Positions 48,062 to 57,592 of a stretch of 64,000 bases of DNA are shown in pieces. The notes under the pieces are model-generated. The model made no database searches. It was given only the letters and a program-made list of their open reading frames with translations, and was not told the origin of the DNA. The stretch's first letter is position 1. Each line of letters begins with the position of its first letter. The position numbers and the translations under genes are program-made. Source of the stretch: Gammaproteobacteria bacterium (GTDB taxonomy: Bacteria; Pseudomonadota; Gammaproteobacteria; Pseudomonadales; Pseudohongiellaceae); the NCBI GenBank assembly GCA_019654215.1, contig BPDI01000004.1, positions 1 through 64,000 of the forward strand, given 5' to 3'.

Positions 48062-50560
48062 ATGAAATCTGGTTACAGCAAAATTACATCTTGCCTGCTA
48101 TTGGCTTTATCTGGGTTAGTTGCTACCCAAAGCCTGGCTCAGGTGCCAATTATTCAGCCAGGTGCACCGGGTCAGCCGGGGCGCATCATTACCGCTGAAG
48201 AAGCGTCGGATCTTGCGAGTATTCAATATTCAGCTGGGGATGTAATGTTTCTGCAAGGCATGATTTCCCATCATGCTCAAGCCATGGAAATGTCTGCTCT
48301 GGTCGAGTCTCGCTCCAATAGAGAGACAATGAACTTAATGGCTGAAAGGATTTCACTTTCTCAGGATGACGAAATTTCTATGATGCAGGATTGGTTGGGT
48401 GAGCGTGATCTTGAAGTTCCTAGCACGGATGCTCACCATGCCGGCGATTACAATCTGATGCCTGGCATGCTTACAAATGAGGATATGGCTCAATTAGAGG
48501 CCGCATCGGGAGATCAGTTCGATCGTTTATTTTTAGAGTTCATGATCCAACACCATGAAGGTGCTCTTGAAATGGTTGAGAACTTGTTGGATCAAAGAGG
48601 TGCAGCGCAGGATCCAGTTCTTTACGCATTTACTTCGGATGTGACTTCGGATCAAAGTGCAGAAATCGATCGAATGGACTTAATGTTAGCAGGTTTTAAT
48701 CCAGATCCTCGCGTTAATCTCGAGCCAGGTTTTAGAGATGCTGGAGAAGCTGCTCTAAATTTACAACTTGTAGCTTCTTTGCCTAAGCCAGATGGTTTTT
48801 TCGATCCAGAGAATCCATCAGGACTACCAAATCGTCCAGAGCCAGAAGAATCACTTGGGCCGGATGACGAAGAAGTGGATACGGCTGAAGAACTTACAAA
48901 TGAAGATGCGGTCAGCGGTCTAGCAGAAACCCCGGCCGATGAAGACGAGGAAGAAAACGAGAATGATGATCCGCGTCCATCTCTCTTAAGCTTTTCCAAT
49001 ACCGATCTTCTGTTCAGTGGAGATTATTTAGTTGCTGGTAACTATCACGGGTTTAATACTTATGACATTAGCAACCCTTCTATGCCGCAACACATTAGCT
49101 CAGTAGTTTGTCCTGGTGGTCAAGGAGATGTTTCTTTAGTCGGCAACTTGCTGATTATGTCGGTGCAAGAAACCCGCGGTCGGCTAGATTGTGGTTTAGA
49201 AGGTGTGCCAGAGCCAAACAGTCAGGAACGAGTACAAGGGATCCGAATTTTTGACATTAGTGATTTCAGTATGCCGATTCAAGTTGGTGCTGTACAAACT
49301 TGTCGTGGTTCTCATACCCACACGGTGGTTAGTGAGCCGAATGAGAACAACATCGCTTATGTTTATGTATCAGGAACATCAGGTGTTCGAGATGATGAAG
49401 AGCTTGCGGGTTGTTCTGATGATTCGCCATTTGAAAACTCCGAATCAGCATTGTTTCGAATTGAAGTTATCGAGATTCCGATGGAACGTCCAGAGGACGC
49501 GCGCATTATAAATCGTCCATTCATCTTCGCTGATCCTGATAGTGGTGTTCTGGCCGGACTATGGGAAGGTGGTGATCATGGCCCCGACACTCAGGACACT
49601 CGTGAAACTAACCAGTGCCATGACATTACAACTTTTCCTGAAATCGGATTAGCGGCAGGGGCCTGTTCCGGCAATGGGATCTTGCTGGATATTTCTGATC
49701 CAGCGAATCCATTACGAATTGATCAGGTTATTGATCCGGGTTTCGCCTATTGGCACTCAGCGACGTTTAACAACGATGGCACTAAGGTAATTTTTACAGA
49801 TGAATGGGGAGGCGGCGGTCGTCCTCGTTGTCGTGCATCCGACCCAATGACCTGGGGAGCAGACGCTTTTTATGACATTGTTGATGGCCAGTTGGAATTC
49901 CGTTCTCACTACAAGTTGTCTGCACCACAAACCGATACGGAAAATTGTGTTGCACATAACGGTTCGCTCATTCCTGTTCCAGGCAGAGATATATTTGTTC
50001 AAGCCTGGTATCAGGGCGGTGTTTCCGTCGTTGATTTTACAGACTCTTCCAATCCAGTAGAGATCGCTTTCTTCGATCGCGGGCCACTAGATGAGGAAGA
50101 ACTCATAACTGCTGGCTACTGGTCTACCTATTGGTATGGCGGACACATCTATGGAACTGAGATCGCTCGTGGACTAGATGTATTTTCTTTAGAGCCTAGT
50201 GATTTCATTACAGCGAATGAAATTGCTGCAGCTTCTTTAAAAGATGCTGATCTAACTGTAAATGCGCAAACTCAGCAACAAGTAATGTGGCCTGATGTAC
50301 CTGTTGTTGCCCGAGCCTATATGGATCAGCTGCAACGCAGTAATGTTATTGCCGGTGGTCAAGTACTTCAGTTGAATACTGCACTGGATCAAGCCGAAGG
50401 ATTGCTTTCTAGTAATTCCAGCAATAGCGGTTTGGCCAATGAATTAGATGAGCTTGCTGAAGCCATGGAAGATGAGGGTAACGATCGCAATGGTCGAAGT
50501 AGGGCCAGGTATCTTTCTTTAGCTACGACACTTGAAGGAATCGCAGGTCAGCTTCGTTAA
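48062..50560 (+). CDS. DUF305 - LVIVD-repeat fusion, secreted
   Basis: Intact 832-residue protein; GGAG precedes ATG 48062 and a signal peptide of about 27 residues follows. Domain 1 (about 50-220) is DUF305, with two HH motifs MISHHAQAMEMS and MIQHHEGALEMVE, as in copper-binding proteins. An acidic, Pro/Asp/Glu-rich linker (about 255-305) joins domain 2, an LVIVD propeller (SLLSFSNTDLLFSGDYLVAG, YDISNPSMPQHISSVV, GILLDISDPANPLRIDQV). Short helices close the C-terminus. Known DUF305 proteins bind metals; LVIVD proteins are of unknown function. The two halves are usually separate genes. A terminator follows. Confidence 0.9.
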   Translation: MKSGYSKITSCLLLALSGLVATQSLAQVPIIQPGAPGQPGRIITAEEASDLASIQYSAGDVMFLQGMISHHAQAMEMSALVESRSNRETMNLMAERISLSQDDEISMMQDWLGERDLEVPSTDAHHAGDYNLMPGMLTNEDMAQLEAASGDQFDRLFLEFMIQHHEGALEMVENLLDQRGAAQDPVLYAFTSDVTSDQSAEIDRMDLMLAGFNPDPRVNLEPGFRDAGEAALNLQLVASLPKPDGFFDPENPSGLPNRPEPEESLGPDDEEVDTAEELTNEDAVSGLAETPADEDEEENENDDPRPSLLSFSNTDLLFSGDYLVAGNYHGFNTYDISNPSMPQHISSVVCPGGQGDVSLVGNLLIMSVQETRGRLDCGLEGVPEPNSQERVQGIRIFDISDFSMPIQVGAVQTCRGSHTHTVVSEPNENNIAYVYVSGTSGVRDDEELAGCSDDSPFENSESALFRIEVIEIPMERPEDARIINRPFIFADPDSGVLAGLWEGGDHGPDTQDTRETNQCHDITTFPEIGLAAGACSGNGILLDISDPANPLRIDQVIDPGFAYWHSATFNNDGTKVIFTDEWGGGGRPRCRASDPMTWGADAFYDIVDGQLEFRSHYKLSAPQTDTENCVAHNGSLIPVPGRDIFVQAWYQGGVSVVDFTDSSNPVEIAFFDRGPLDEEELITAGYWSTYWYGGHIYGTEIARGLDVFSLEPSDFITANEIAAASLKDADLTVNAQTQQQVMWPDVPVVARAYMDQLQRSNVIAGGQVLQLNTALDQAEGLLSSNSSNSGLANELDELAEAMEDEGNDRNGRSRARYLSLATTLEGIAGQLR

Positions 50561-50571
50561 TGTATCGCCTA

Positions 50572-50603
50572 TAAAAAGGGTCGCCACAGCGACCCTTTTT
50601 TGT
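50572..50603. terminator. Rho-independent terminator, bidirectional
   Basis: AAAAAGGGTCGC pairs with GCGACCCTTTTT around a four-base loop, with A- and T-runs on either side. It lies between convergent genes and should serve both. Confidence 0.9.
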
Positions 50604-50615
50604 GCATATGATAAT

Positions 50616-51617
50616 CTAATCGTTAGCGCCACCTTCGGCTGCTAATCTTTCTTCCGCACGATGACCGGAAAGAATATATTCCATGCCATAGTTGCCTTCA
50701 TGGCAGGCGTATTCATAAATCTTGTCCGGCGTCTTATCGAAAACAATTTCGCGAGTGTATGGTGCAGAATAATTCCCTGGATCATTGGAAGTGAACCGAT
50801 ACTGTAAGGCGCTGTTACCAATTCGAGTTAGTCTCTCGATATTAACTTTCTCTACCGTGCGCGGACTGGTGCTGCTAGCTTCGGAATAGTTGGTGGTTTC
50901 AACAACCAACGTATCACCTTCCCACCAACCTCGCGAATCTCCGTGCCATAGTTTCACGCTTTCATCTACGTGGGGCTTCTCAACAAGGGGAATAATACGA
51001 ACGTCGTGAGCCATTTCCTGAATAATAGCTACTGTATTTTTCGATTGGACAATTTGCCAGTAGCTGTTATAACCAGCGCTTAATCGTGGCGCCCCAAAAC
51101 TCAAGCACCTTTCTCCGAGGGGGCGATCTTCCCACGTATCCGCTGGATGCAGTCGACGGTGCTCGGCTAAATCGCGAGCTGCGGCGATTGCTTCTTCTGT
51201 TCGCGGAGGAAATTTACCATTAGGCGGATCGATTATTTGCGATGTGCGTCGGTGAATAGTACGGGGAGCCATCCACTGGGAATCGTAATTCCCTGTGGAT
51301 GGATCATAGGAATTAATTTCACCTTCAAAAATCGCCTGAATTACACCTTCGCCAAAGAGCGCATCTTCGCCAGAGCTTTCAATGGTGTTTAGTCCGGCGC
51401 GGAGAAAGTCGATGTCCTCATCGGTTAAAAATTCTTTATCCCCAAAAACATCGGGTCTCTCCACCGGAGTGATAGTATTGTTTTCCCAGACTCCTTGTAA
51501 GTCTGGATGCCCATCAACGGTTCTTGGGATTTCATAATCGCTATCTTGCCCCTGTACTGTTGCAAAGATAAAAAGGGAAGCAAAGAGGACGCTGCAAGCT
51601 CTTACTATTGTTTTCAT
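50616..51617 (-). CDS. Secreted protein of the 'CHEGNY' orphan family, subgroup B
   Basis: Intact 333-residue protein with the signal peptide MKTIVRACSVLFASLFIFAT. It begins TVDGHPDLQGVWENNTITPV and contains RPDVFGDKEFLTDEDIDFL, YDPSTGNYDSQWMAPRTIHR, RTSQIIDPPNGKFPPRTEE, WQIVQSKNTVAIIQEMAHDV, WHGDSRGWWEGDTLVVETTN and YEYACHEGNYGMEYILSGHR. Clearly homologous to 29544 throughout. Function unknown; see the finding on this family. It sits between a DUF305-LVIVD gene and an alpha/beta hydrolase, converging on the former. Confidence 0.88.
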   Translation of the reverse strand: MKTIVRACSVLFASLFIFATVQGQDSDYEIPRTVDGHPDLQGVWENNTITPVERPDVFGDKEFLTDEDIDFLRAGLNTIESSGEDALFGEGVIQAIFEGEINSYDPSTGNYDSQWMAPRTIHRRTSQIIDPPNGKFPPRTEEAIAAARDLAEHRRLHPADTWEDRPLGERCLSFGAPRLSAGYNSYWQIVQSKNTVAIIQEMAHDVRIIPLVEKPHVDESVKLWHGDSRGWWEGDTLVVETTNYSEASSTSPRTVEKVNIERLTRIGNSALQYRFTSNDPGNYSAPYTREIVFDKTPDKIYEYACHEGNYGMEYILSGHRAEERLAAEGGAND

Positions 51618-51816
51618 AGAGCGTTACCTGTTTTTGATAAATGGATGAATTTGACCAGCAATAAGTAAAACGGAGTCTATCAAAGTATCGGCCCAATGGG
51701 ATCGTTGATTCGTCTGGTTTGCATTTATTTTTGCTTCAACTCATTCTGTAATACACTGTTTAACCCTGATTCAATTATAAGAACTTATATTCAATAAAAA
51801 CAAAGGCTTACTTACT

Positions 51817-52848
51817 ATGAATGCTACTTTTAAGCGGTCTTTTGCTAGACTCGGCTTGGTTCTAATCGGAATTTTCGGAAACGCTGCATTGGCCGCCGAT
51901 CAATGGCCTGCAGAACCACCTTCCGAACCACCGGCGGACTGGGGTCCGGTATCAGCAAATTTTGAAGAAATCGACTACCCGTTCCCGGTACATTTCTTAA
52001 AACTACGGCGCTTCGATCAGGACATGAATATGGCCTATATGGATATCGCTCCTACTGGGCCCGTAAATGGCCAGACCATTTTCTGGCAACACGGAATGAA
52101 TTTTTATTCAGAAGCTTATACGCCAACGATTAAAGCACTTGCAGCAGAAGGATTTCGCGTTATTGCAGTGGATCGAATTGGTTATGGTAAGTCTTCCAAG
52201 CCAGTCATTCCTTACAATTTCAATTTCGTTGCTGCCAATATGAAGGCATTACTAGATGAGTTAAACGTTGATGAAGTAGCAGCTGTTGGGCATTCAATGG
52301 GCGGTATGGTAGTCAGTCGATTTGCTATGCTCTATCCAGATGTCGCTAGTCACGTGGTAATGGTTAATCAAATTGGCCTTACCGATCAAAGACAAGGGCG
52401 TTCATGGAACGATCCATACGGAGCAGAATTGGCGCCAGCTTCTTATCGCGGAATCTTGGCAGGCCACCGCCGCTATTTTCCTGAAGCATGGCCTCCGGCG
52501 CATCTAGAGTTTGTTCGCCGTCAATACGGACAAACCTTAAGTGGTGAATGGCCACGATTGACGATGGTTCGACGTTTACAAGGCGGCATGCTTTATAACG
52601 ATCCTGTGGTTTACGATTGGCAACATATCGATACCAAGGCTTTGGTAATTGGTGGTGAAGAAGATGGCTTGGTTGCTGACTTCCCAACTCTAGCCCATAA
52701 CGTAGCCAACGAGTTGCAAAATTCCGCGATCTTACTGTATCCCGGAATTGGTCATGCGCCACAGATCGAGATACCGGATCAATTCCATGCAGATCTTGTA
52801 CGTTTTTTAAAATCTGATCCCGTTGAGCCCGCTAGCGAGTGGGAGTAA
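51817..52848 (+). CDS. Secreted alpha/beta hydrolase
   Basis: Intact 343-residue protein with a signal peptide ending near ALAADQ. The nucleophile elbow is VGHSMGGMVV (Ser160), the oxyanion region QTIFWQHGMNFY, the acid GGEEDGLVADF and the base His in YPGIGHAPQIE. RVIAVDRIGYGKSSKPVIPY matches hydrolases acting on hydrophobic esters, such as haloalkane dehalogenase-like and epoxide hydrolase-like members; no halide-binding Trp is obvious. Substrate unknown. It precedes the tandem PQQ dehydrogenases by 47 bases and may be co-transcribed with them. Confidence 0.88.
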   Translation: MNATFKRSFARLGLVLIGIFGNAALAADQWPAEPPSEPPADWGPVSANFEEIDYPFPVHFLKLRRFDQDMNMAYMDIAPTGPVNGQTIFWQHGMNFYSEAYTPTIKALAAEGFRVIAVDRIGYGKSSKPVIPYNFNFVAANMKALLDELNVDEVAAVGHSMGGMVVSRFAMLYPDVASHVVMVNQIGLTDQRQGRSWNDPYGAELAPASYRGILAGHRRYFPEAWPPAHLEFVRRQYGQTLSGEWPRLTMVRRLQGGMLYNDPVVYDWQHIDTKALVIGGEEDGLVADFPTLAHNVANELQNSAILLYPGIGHAPQIEIPDQFHADLVRFLKSDPVEPASEWE

Positions 52849-52895
52849 TTAATAAACAGTTATATGAAACAATAACCTCTTAAGAGGAATAGGAA

Positions 52896-55038
52896 ATGAA
52901 TCCAAAACGATTTCTTACGAGCATAAAAGTTGGAGTTGCAACGGCTTCGTTCTTGATCTGTAGTTCGCTGCAAGCACAGGTGACGACAGGCACCGAAAAT
53001 GGTGAATGGCGCTACATTGGTGGAACAATTGGACACACAAAGTACTCACCGATAAATCAGATCAATCGTGATAATTTTAGTGATCTTGAGCAAGCTTGGA
53101 TTTGGCGCACTGATAATTTTGGTCCAAATGCTGATTACTTTTCGCGATCAACTCCAATTTATGTCGACGGAATTCTATATACGGTAGCAACGCCTCGTCG
53201 CCAGGTTGTGGCAATCGACCCTGCAACCGGAGAAACACTTTGGACTTTTAGAGAGCCCGAAACCATTCGCCATCAACGGTCGCCGCGTCAAGCATATGGC
53301 AAAGGCGTTACTTATGGAGAGCTTGATGGTAGAGGAGTGATTTATATTACTACTCCTGGATTTTTTCTTTGGGCACTAGATGCAAAGACTGGCCGACCTA
53401 TAGAGAATTGGGGCGGCGCGTTTCCTGTTGGAGGTTTTCCTGAAACTGGTGTCATAGATTTGATTCCATATCTGGTGGATGATTGGGAACCATGGCAAGA
53501 CTATGTGGTAGCGGGCGGTGAATACGATGCGGACTATGGCATTCCCAGAGAACTGGGAATGGTTACGGCATCGGCACCTCCAATTGTTGTAAACGGTGTT
53601 CTAATAGCCCTTGGTTGGACATCAGCCAAGTTATGGTCAAACTCGAATCGAAAATGTACCTGGCGACATCATGGGGTTTGATATGGCTACCGGTGAACGG
53701 TTGTGGAAGTTCCATGTTATTCCTCGCCCTGGTGAAGTTGGTCATGAAACCTGGCATAACGAAGCCTGGCGATTCTCCGGTGATATGTCCACTTGGGCGC
53801 CGGCATCCGCGGACCCAGAACTGGGATTAGTCTATCTGGTAACTAATGCTTCGACTGTTCAGTCTTATGCTGGTCATCGTCCTGGCGACAATCTTTTTGG
53901 CGGTAGCTTGTTAGCACTGGATGTGCAGACGGGTGAGCGCCGGTGGCATTTTCAAATTCATCGCAGTGATCAATGGAATTACGATTTACCTACACCTCCA
54001 TTGTTAATGGATTTAACCGTGGATGGCCAACAAATTCCGGCGGCGATTCAAAACACTAAACAGGGGTTGGTGTTTGCATTTAACCGTGCAACCGGTGAGC
54101 CAATTTGGCCGATAGAGGATCGCGCAGTAATTCAAACGGAAGTACCTGGAAATTTCACCTCACCAACGCAACCTTATCCAACCTGGCCCGAGCCGGTTGA
54201 TAACATTATTGTCGATGGGCTAACGGAAGATTATTTAATCGATTTCACTTCAGAGTTGAGGGAGCAGGCGGCAACTATATTAAACGGTTACCGCGCGGGG
54301 GGATTGTACGTACCGGCGCTTCCAAATACTTATGAAGGCGAATTTGTAAACAATGCTGGTTGTTTAGGTGGAGGCAATATAATTAACCATCCCCCTACAG
54401 CTGATCCGACTTTGGGCATCATGTACAACTCCCATCGGCGCAATTGTTTTGCTCCTGGGTTTATGCGACCCACCAATGGCGTAGACAGAGACAATCCAAA
54501 TTATCCCGAACCCGGTGAAGGTGGTGCCACGCCAAACAGTACGCCTACGACTGGCACAACTGTCGTTGAATGGTTGCCAGGCGGCGGCGGTGGGCTAGCC
54601 ACAATCGATGGATTGCCTATTTATAAGCGCATGAATAATCAGCTCACTGCATATCAAATGAACTCAGGAGAGAAAATTTGGTCGCTGCCAGTTGGGCAAA
54701 CTCCTTCCGAATACGAAAACCATCCATTACTGCAAAATGTTGAGGTCCCGAACGTTGGTGGAGCTGGGTGGTCGATTCAAATGGTTGCTGGCGATCTATT
54801 AGTGCAAACCAGGGCATTAAGTGAGGGTATGGCACAAATAGAACCGGATGCATCGCTCACATTAAATGCGCGTGATAAATTTACAGGAGAAGTAGTCGGA
54901 TCAGTTCCATTACCGGCACCGGGACAGTACGGCATGATGACTTACATGCATCGCGGTCAGCAATACATCGTTGTACAAATCGGTAGCTCTCGAGTCGATT
55001 ATCCTGGCGCATTGGTTGCTTATCGTCTTCCAAACTAG
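52896..55038 (+). CDS. Secreted PQQ-dependent dehydrogenase (tandem copy 1), one frameshift
   Basis: The SD AGAGGA precedes ATG 52896 and the signal peptide MNPKRFLTSIKVGVATASFL follows. The propeller shows RYIGGTIGHTKYSPINQINR, DGILYTVATPRRQVVAIDPA, GVIYITTPGFFLWALDAKTG and GERRWHFQIHRSDQWNYDLP. An indel near 53610 separates two open parts, and GHQPSYGQTRIENVPGDIMG resumes in the new frame. The product would be about 714 residues, without a cytochrome domain. It ends 18 bases before a very similar copy. Both probably use PQQ and Ca to oxidise alcohols in the periplasm. Confidence 0.88.
54925..54990 (+). repeat. Direct repeat shared by the tandem PQQ dehydrogenases (copy 1)
   Basis: These 66 bases near the 3' end of the first gene match 57091-57156 with one difference. 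They encode QYGMMTYMHRGQQYIVVQIG and a little beyond. The rest of the genes differs more, so this patch is unusually well conserved. Confidence 0.85.
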
Positions 55039-55056
55039 GCCGGCCAAGGAAATCCA

Positions 55057-57204
55057 ATGAGCGTAACGATTATAAGAAGACTTTCTAAAGCTACTCTTTT
55101 AGGAACGATTGCTTTTTATCTGTTGTTATCTAACTGGTCTCAAGCTCAGGTAACACTTGGAACTGAAAATGGTGAATGGCGTTATCTGGGTGGTGATTCA
55201 GGTAATACGCGTTATTCGCCTTTGAACCAGATCAATGCATCAAACTTCGATGAACTTGAGCAGGCATGGGTGTGGCGCAGTGATAACTTTGGACCAAATG
55301 TTGATTACTTCTCTCGTGCAACACCAATCTACGTAGACGGTACATTGTACACAGTTGCTACTCCTCGCCGACAAGTCATTGCGATTGACCCTGCTACCGG
55401 TGAAAACTTATGGACTTTTCGCGAGCCGCCGACGGTTCGCCATCAGCGTTCTCCTCGACAAGCGTACGGCAAAGGTGTTGCTTACGCCGAGGTGGATGGT
55501 AAAGGTGTTATATATATTACTACTCCCGGTTTTTTCCTCTGGGCACTGGACGCTAAGACTGGGTTGCCTTTGGAAAATTGGGGAGAACAAATTCCTCTCG
55601 AAGGATTTAGTCAGACTGGAGGCATCGATCTTATTCCTAAATTGGTCGATGGCTGGGGCCCATGGCAAGACTATTTAATTGGAGGTGGCGCTTATGATCC
55701 GGATTATGGCATTCCCCGTGAAATAGGTATGGTAACGGCCTCCTCTCCACCTATTGTTGTTAATGGAGTTGTAGTCGTTCTCGTTGGGCATCAACCTGGT
55801 TACGGTCAAACCCGCATAGAAAATGTACCGGGCGACATCATGGGCTTTGATGCAGCCACCGGCGAGTTTCTTTGGAAGTTTCACACTATTCCAAGGCCAG
55901 GAGAGGTTGGGCATGAGACTTGGGAAAATGATGCCTGGAGTTGGTCTGGAGATATTTCGACCTGGGCACCGGCTTCAGCTGATCCCGAGTTAGGTCTTGT
56001 TTATATGGTGACCAATGCATCCACAGTGCAGTTCTATGCGGGTCACCGACCAGGTTATAACTTGTTTGGAGGCAGTGTATTGGCACTGGATGTGCAAACC
56101 GGGGAGCGTCGTTGGCACTATCAAATTCATCGCAGCGATCAGTGGAATTATGACTTACCCACGCCACCGATGCTTATGGATTTAGCTGTAGATGGACAAA
56201 ACGTCCCTGCACTTATTCAAAATACTAAACAAGGTTTAGTTTTCGCTTTTAATCGCGCGACAGGTGAACCCATCTGGCCAATCGAAGATCGTGAAGTATT
56301 TCAAACTCAAGTCCCTGGAAACTATACAGCACCTACTCAACCGTTCCCTACATGGCCTGAACCACTCGATCCTATTGCTACCAATGGTTTAACTGAAGAA
56401 TTTATCATTGACTATACACCTGAGTTAAAAGAAGAGGCGATGTTTATTTTAAATGGCTATCGTGTAGGTGGCTTGTATGTGCCGCCCCTGCCTGAAGATC
56501 ATAACAACGATTATATCAATAACGTAGGCTGTCTTGCCGGCGTAAATATTTCCCATCAACCGGTTGGTGACCCCAGCATCGGAATGATGTTTGCCGCGCA
56601 CTCACGAAATTGTTTCGCTCCAAGATTTTTACGTGCAACAAACGGTATTGATAGAGACAATCCGAATTATCCAGTACCAGGAGAAGGCGGCGCGACACCA
56701 AACAGCACACCAACAACTGGTAAGACAGTCGCCGCCTATTTGCCCGGCCGCCCTGGTGGTCTGCCAATGATCGATGGCTTGCGATTATTTAAGCCTATGG
56801 ATAACCAATTAACTGCATATAACATGAACAGTGGCAATAAAGCTTGGTCGACGGCAGTTGGACCCACTCCCGAGTCCATTACTAATCATCCTTCATTAGA
56901 GGGCATTGATATACCTGATACTGGCGGAGTTGGCTGGTCGATCCAAATGGTGACAGGCGATCTTCTTGTCCAAACTCGCGCATTAAGTGACGGAATGGCG
57001 CAAATGTATCCAGATGCACCGATGACTCTAAACGCAAGAGACAAATACAACGGGGAGATTGTTGGTAGCGTATCGCTCCCAGCGCCTGGCCAGTACGGCA
57101 TGATGACTTACATGCATCGCGGTCAGCAATACATCGTTGTGCAAATCGGTAGCTCTCAAATGGATTATCCTGGGGCGCTGGTTGCTTACCGATTACCAAA
57201 CTAA
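55057..57204 (+). CDS. Secreted PQQ-dependent dehydrogenase (tandem copy 2)
   Basis: Intact 715-residue protein, SD AAGGA before ATG 55057, signal peptide SKATLLGTIAFYLLLSNWSQ. It follows copy 1 throughout: RYLGGDSGNTRYSPLNQINA, GHQPGYGQTRIENVPGDIMG, GERRWHYQIHRSDQWNYDLP, FAFNRATGEPIWPIEDREVF and the C-terminus MMTYMHRGQQYIVVQIGSSQ. PQQ ligand residues of the eight-bladed type are therefore in place. Copy 2 being intact suggests that the single break in copy 1 is an indel error. A terminator at 57214 closes the pair. Confidence 0.9.
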   Translation: MSVTIIRRLSKATLLGTIAFYLLLSNWSQAQVTLGTENGEWRYLGGDSGNTRYSPLNQINASNFDELEQAWVWRSDNFGPNVDYFSRATPIYVDGTLYTVATPRRQVIAIDPATGENLWTFREPPTVRHQRSPRQAYGKGVAYAEVDGKGVIYITTPGFFLWALDAKTGLPLENWGEQIPLEGFSQTGGIDLIPKLVDGWGPWQDYLIGGGAYDPDYGIPREIGMVTASSPPIVVNGVVVVLVGHQPGYGQTRIENVPGDIMGFDAATGEFLWKFHTIPRPGEVGHETWENDAWSWSGDISTWAPASADPELGLVYMVTNASTVQFYAGHRPGYNLFGGSVLALDVQTGERRWHYQIHRSDQWNYDLPTPPMLMDLAVDGQNVPALIQNTKQGLVFAFNRATGEPIWPIEDREVFQTQVPGNYTAPTQPFPTWPEPLDPIATNGLTEEFIIDYTPELKEEAMFILNGYRVGGLYVPPLPEDHNNDYINNVGCLAGVNISHQPVGDPSIGMMFAAHSRNCFAPRFLRATNGIDRDNPNYPVPGEGGATPNSTPTTGKTVAAYLPGRPGGLPMIDGLRLFKPMDNQLTAYNMNSGNKAWSTAVGPTPESITNHPSLEGIDIPDTGGVGWSIQMVTGDLLVQTRALSDGMAQMYPDAPMTLNARDKYNGEIVGSVSLPAPGQYGMMTYMHRGQQYIVVQIGSSQMDYPGALVAYRLPN
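57091..57156 (+). repeat. Direct repeat shared by the tandem PQQ dehydrogenases (copy 2)
   Basis: Counterpart of 54925-54990 with one base difference (G instead of A at 57141). Confidence 0.85.
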
Positions 57205-57213
57205 AAAACATTG

Positions 57214-57247
57214 AATAAAAAAGGGTCTGGTACTGGCCCCTTTTTTA
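57214..57247 (+). terminator. Rho-independent terminator
   Basis: AAAAAAGGG(T)C pairs with GG(C)CCCTTTTTT around TGGTACT, followed by ATT. It lies 10 bases after the second PQQ dehydrogenase. Confidence 0.8.
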
Positions 57248-57592
57248 TTGCCTACTGATAACAGGCTGCCATTTCCCTGAATGCGGCGGATCAACAGGTA
57301 AATTCTGTGGTCTCAAATAATGTGCAATACAGGCTATGTATCTGTACCCATTAACCAAATTGCCTTCAATCTAAGCTGTTAACTCTGGTGCTTCTATCTA
57401 TAAGACTAGCTCAGGAATTTACTCAATTCTTACAAATTATTGAGTAAAAAGGAGCCTCATCGAGAAATAAACACTTAAGAACGGTAATTTAACGAATATT
57501 TCTCTGTGCTCTGCGTTTTCTCTTTGAATTTCTGTCTTTTCTGCCTCAACATCTACTCTTACTTAATGCATCTAAGTTTTGAGGAAGTATAA
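57248..57592. other. Intergenic region, no gene seen
   Basis: About 345 AT-rich bases with stops in all frames. It should hold the promoter of the next PQQ dehydrogenase; GAGGA at 57581-57585 is its ribosome-binding site. I see no RNA gene or repeat. Confidence 0.5.

Noticed and set aside
48652-48999. Ser-rich minus-strand open frame
   Set aside because: It is the antisense shadow of the acidic linker of the DUF305-LVIVD gene.
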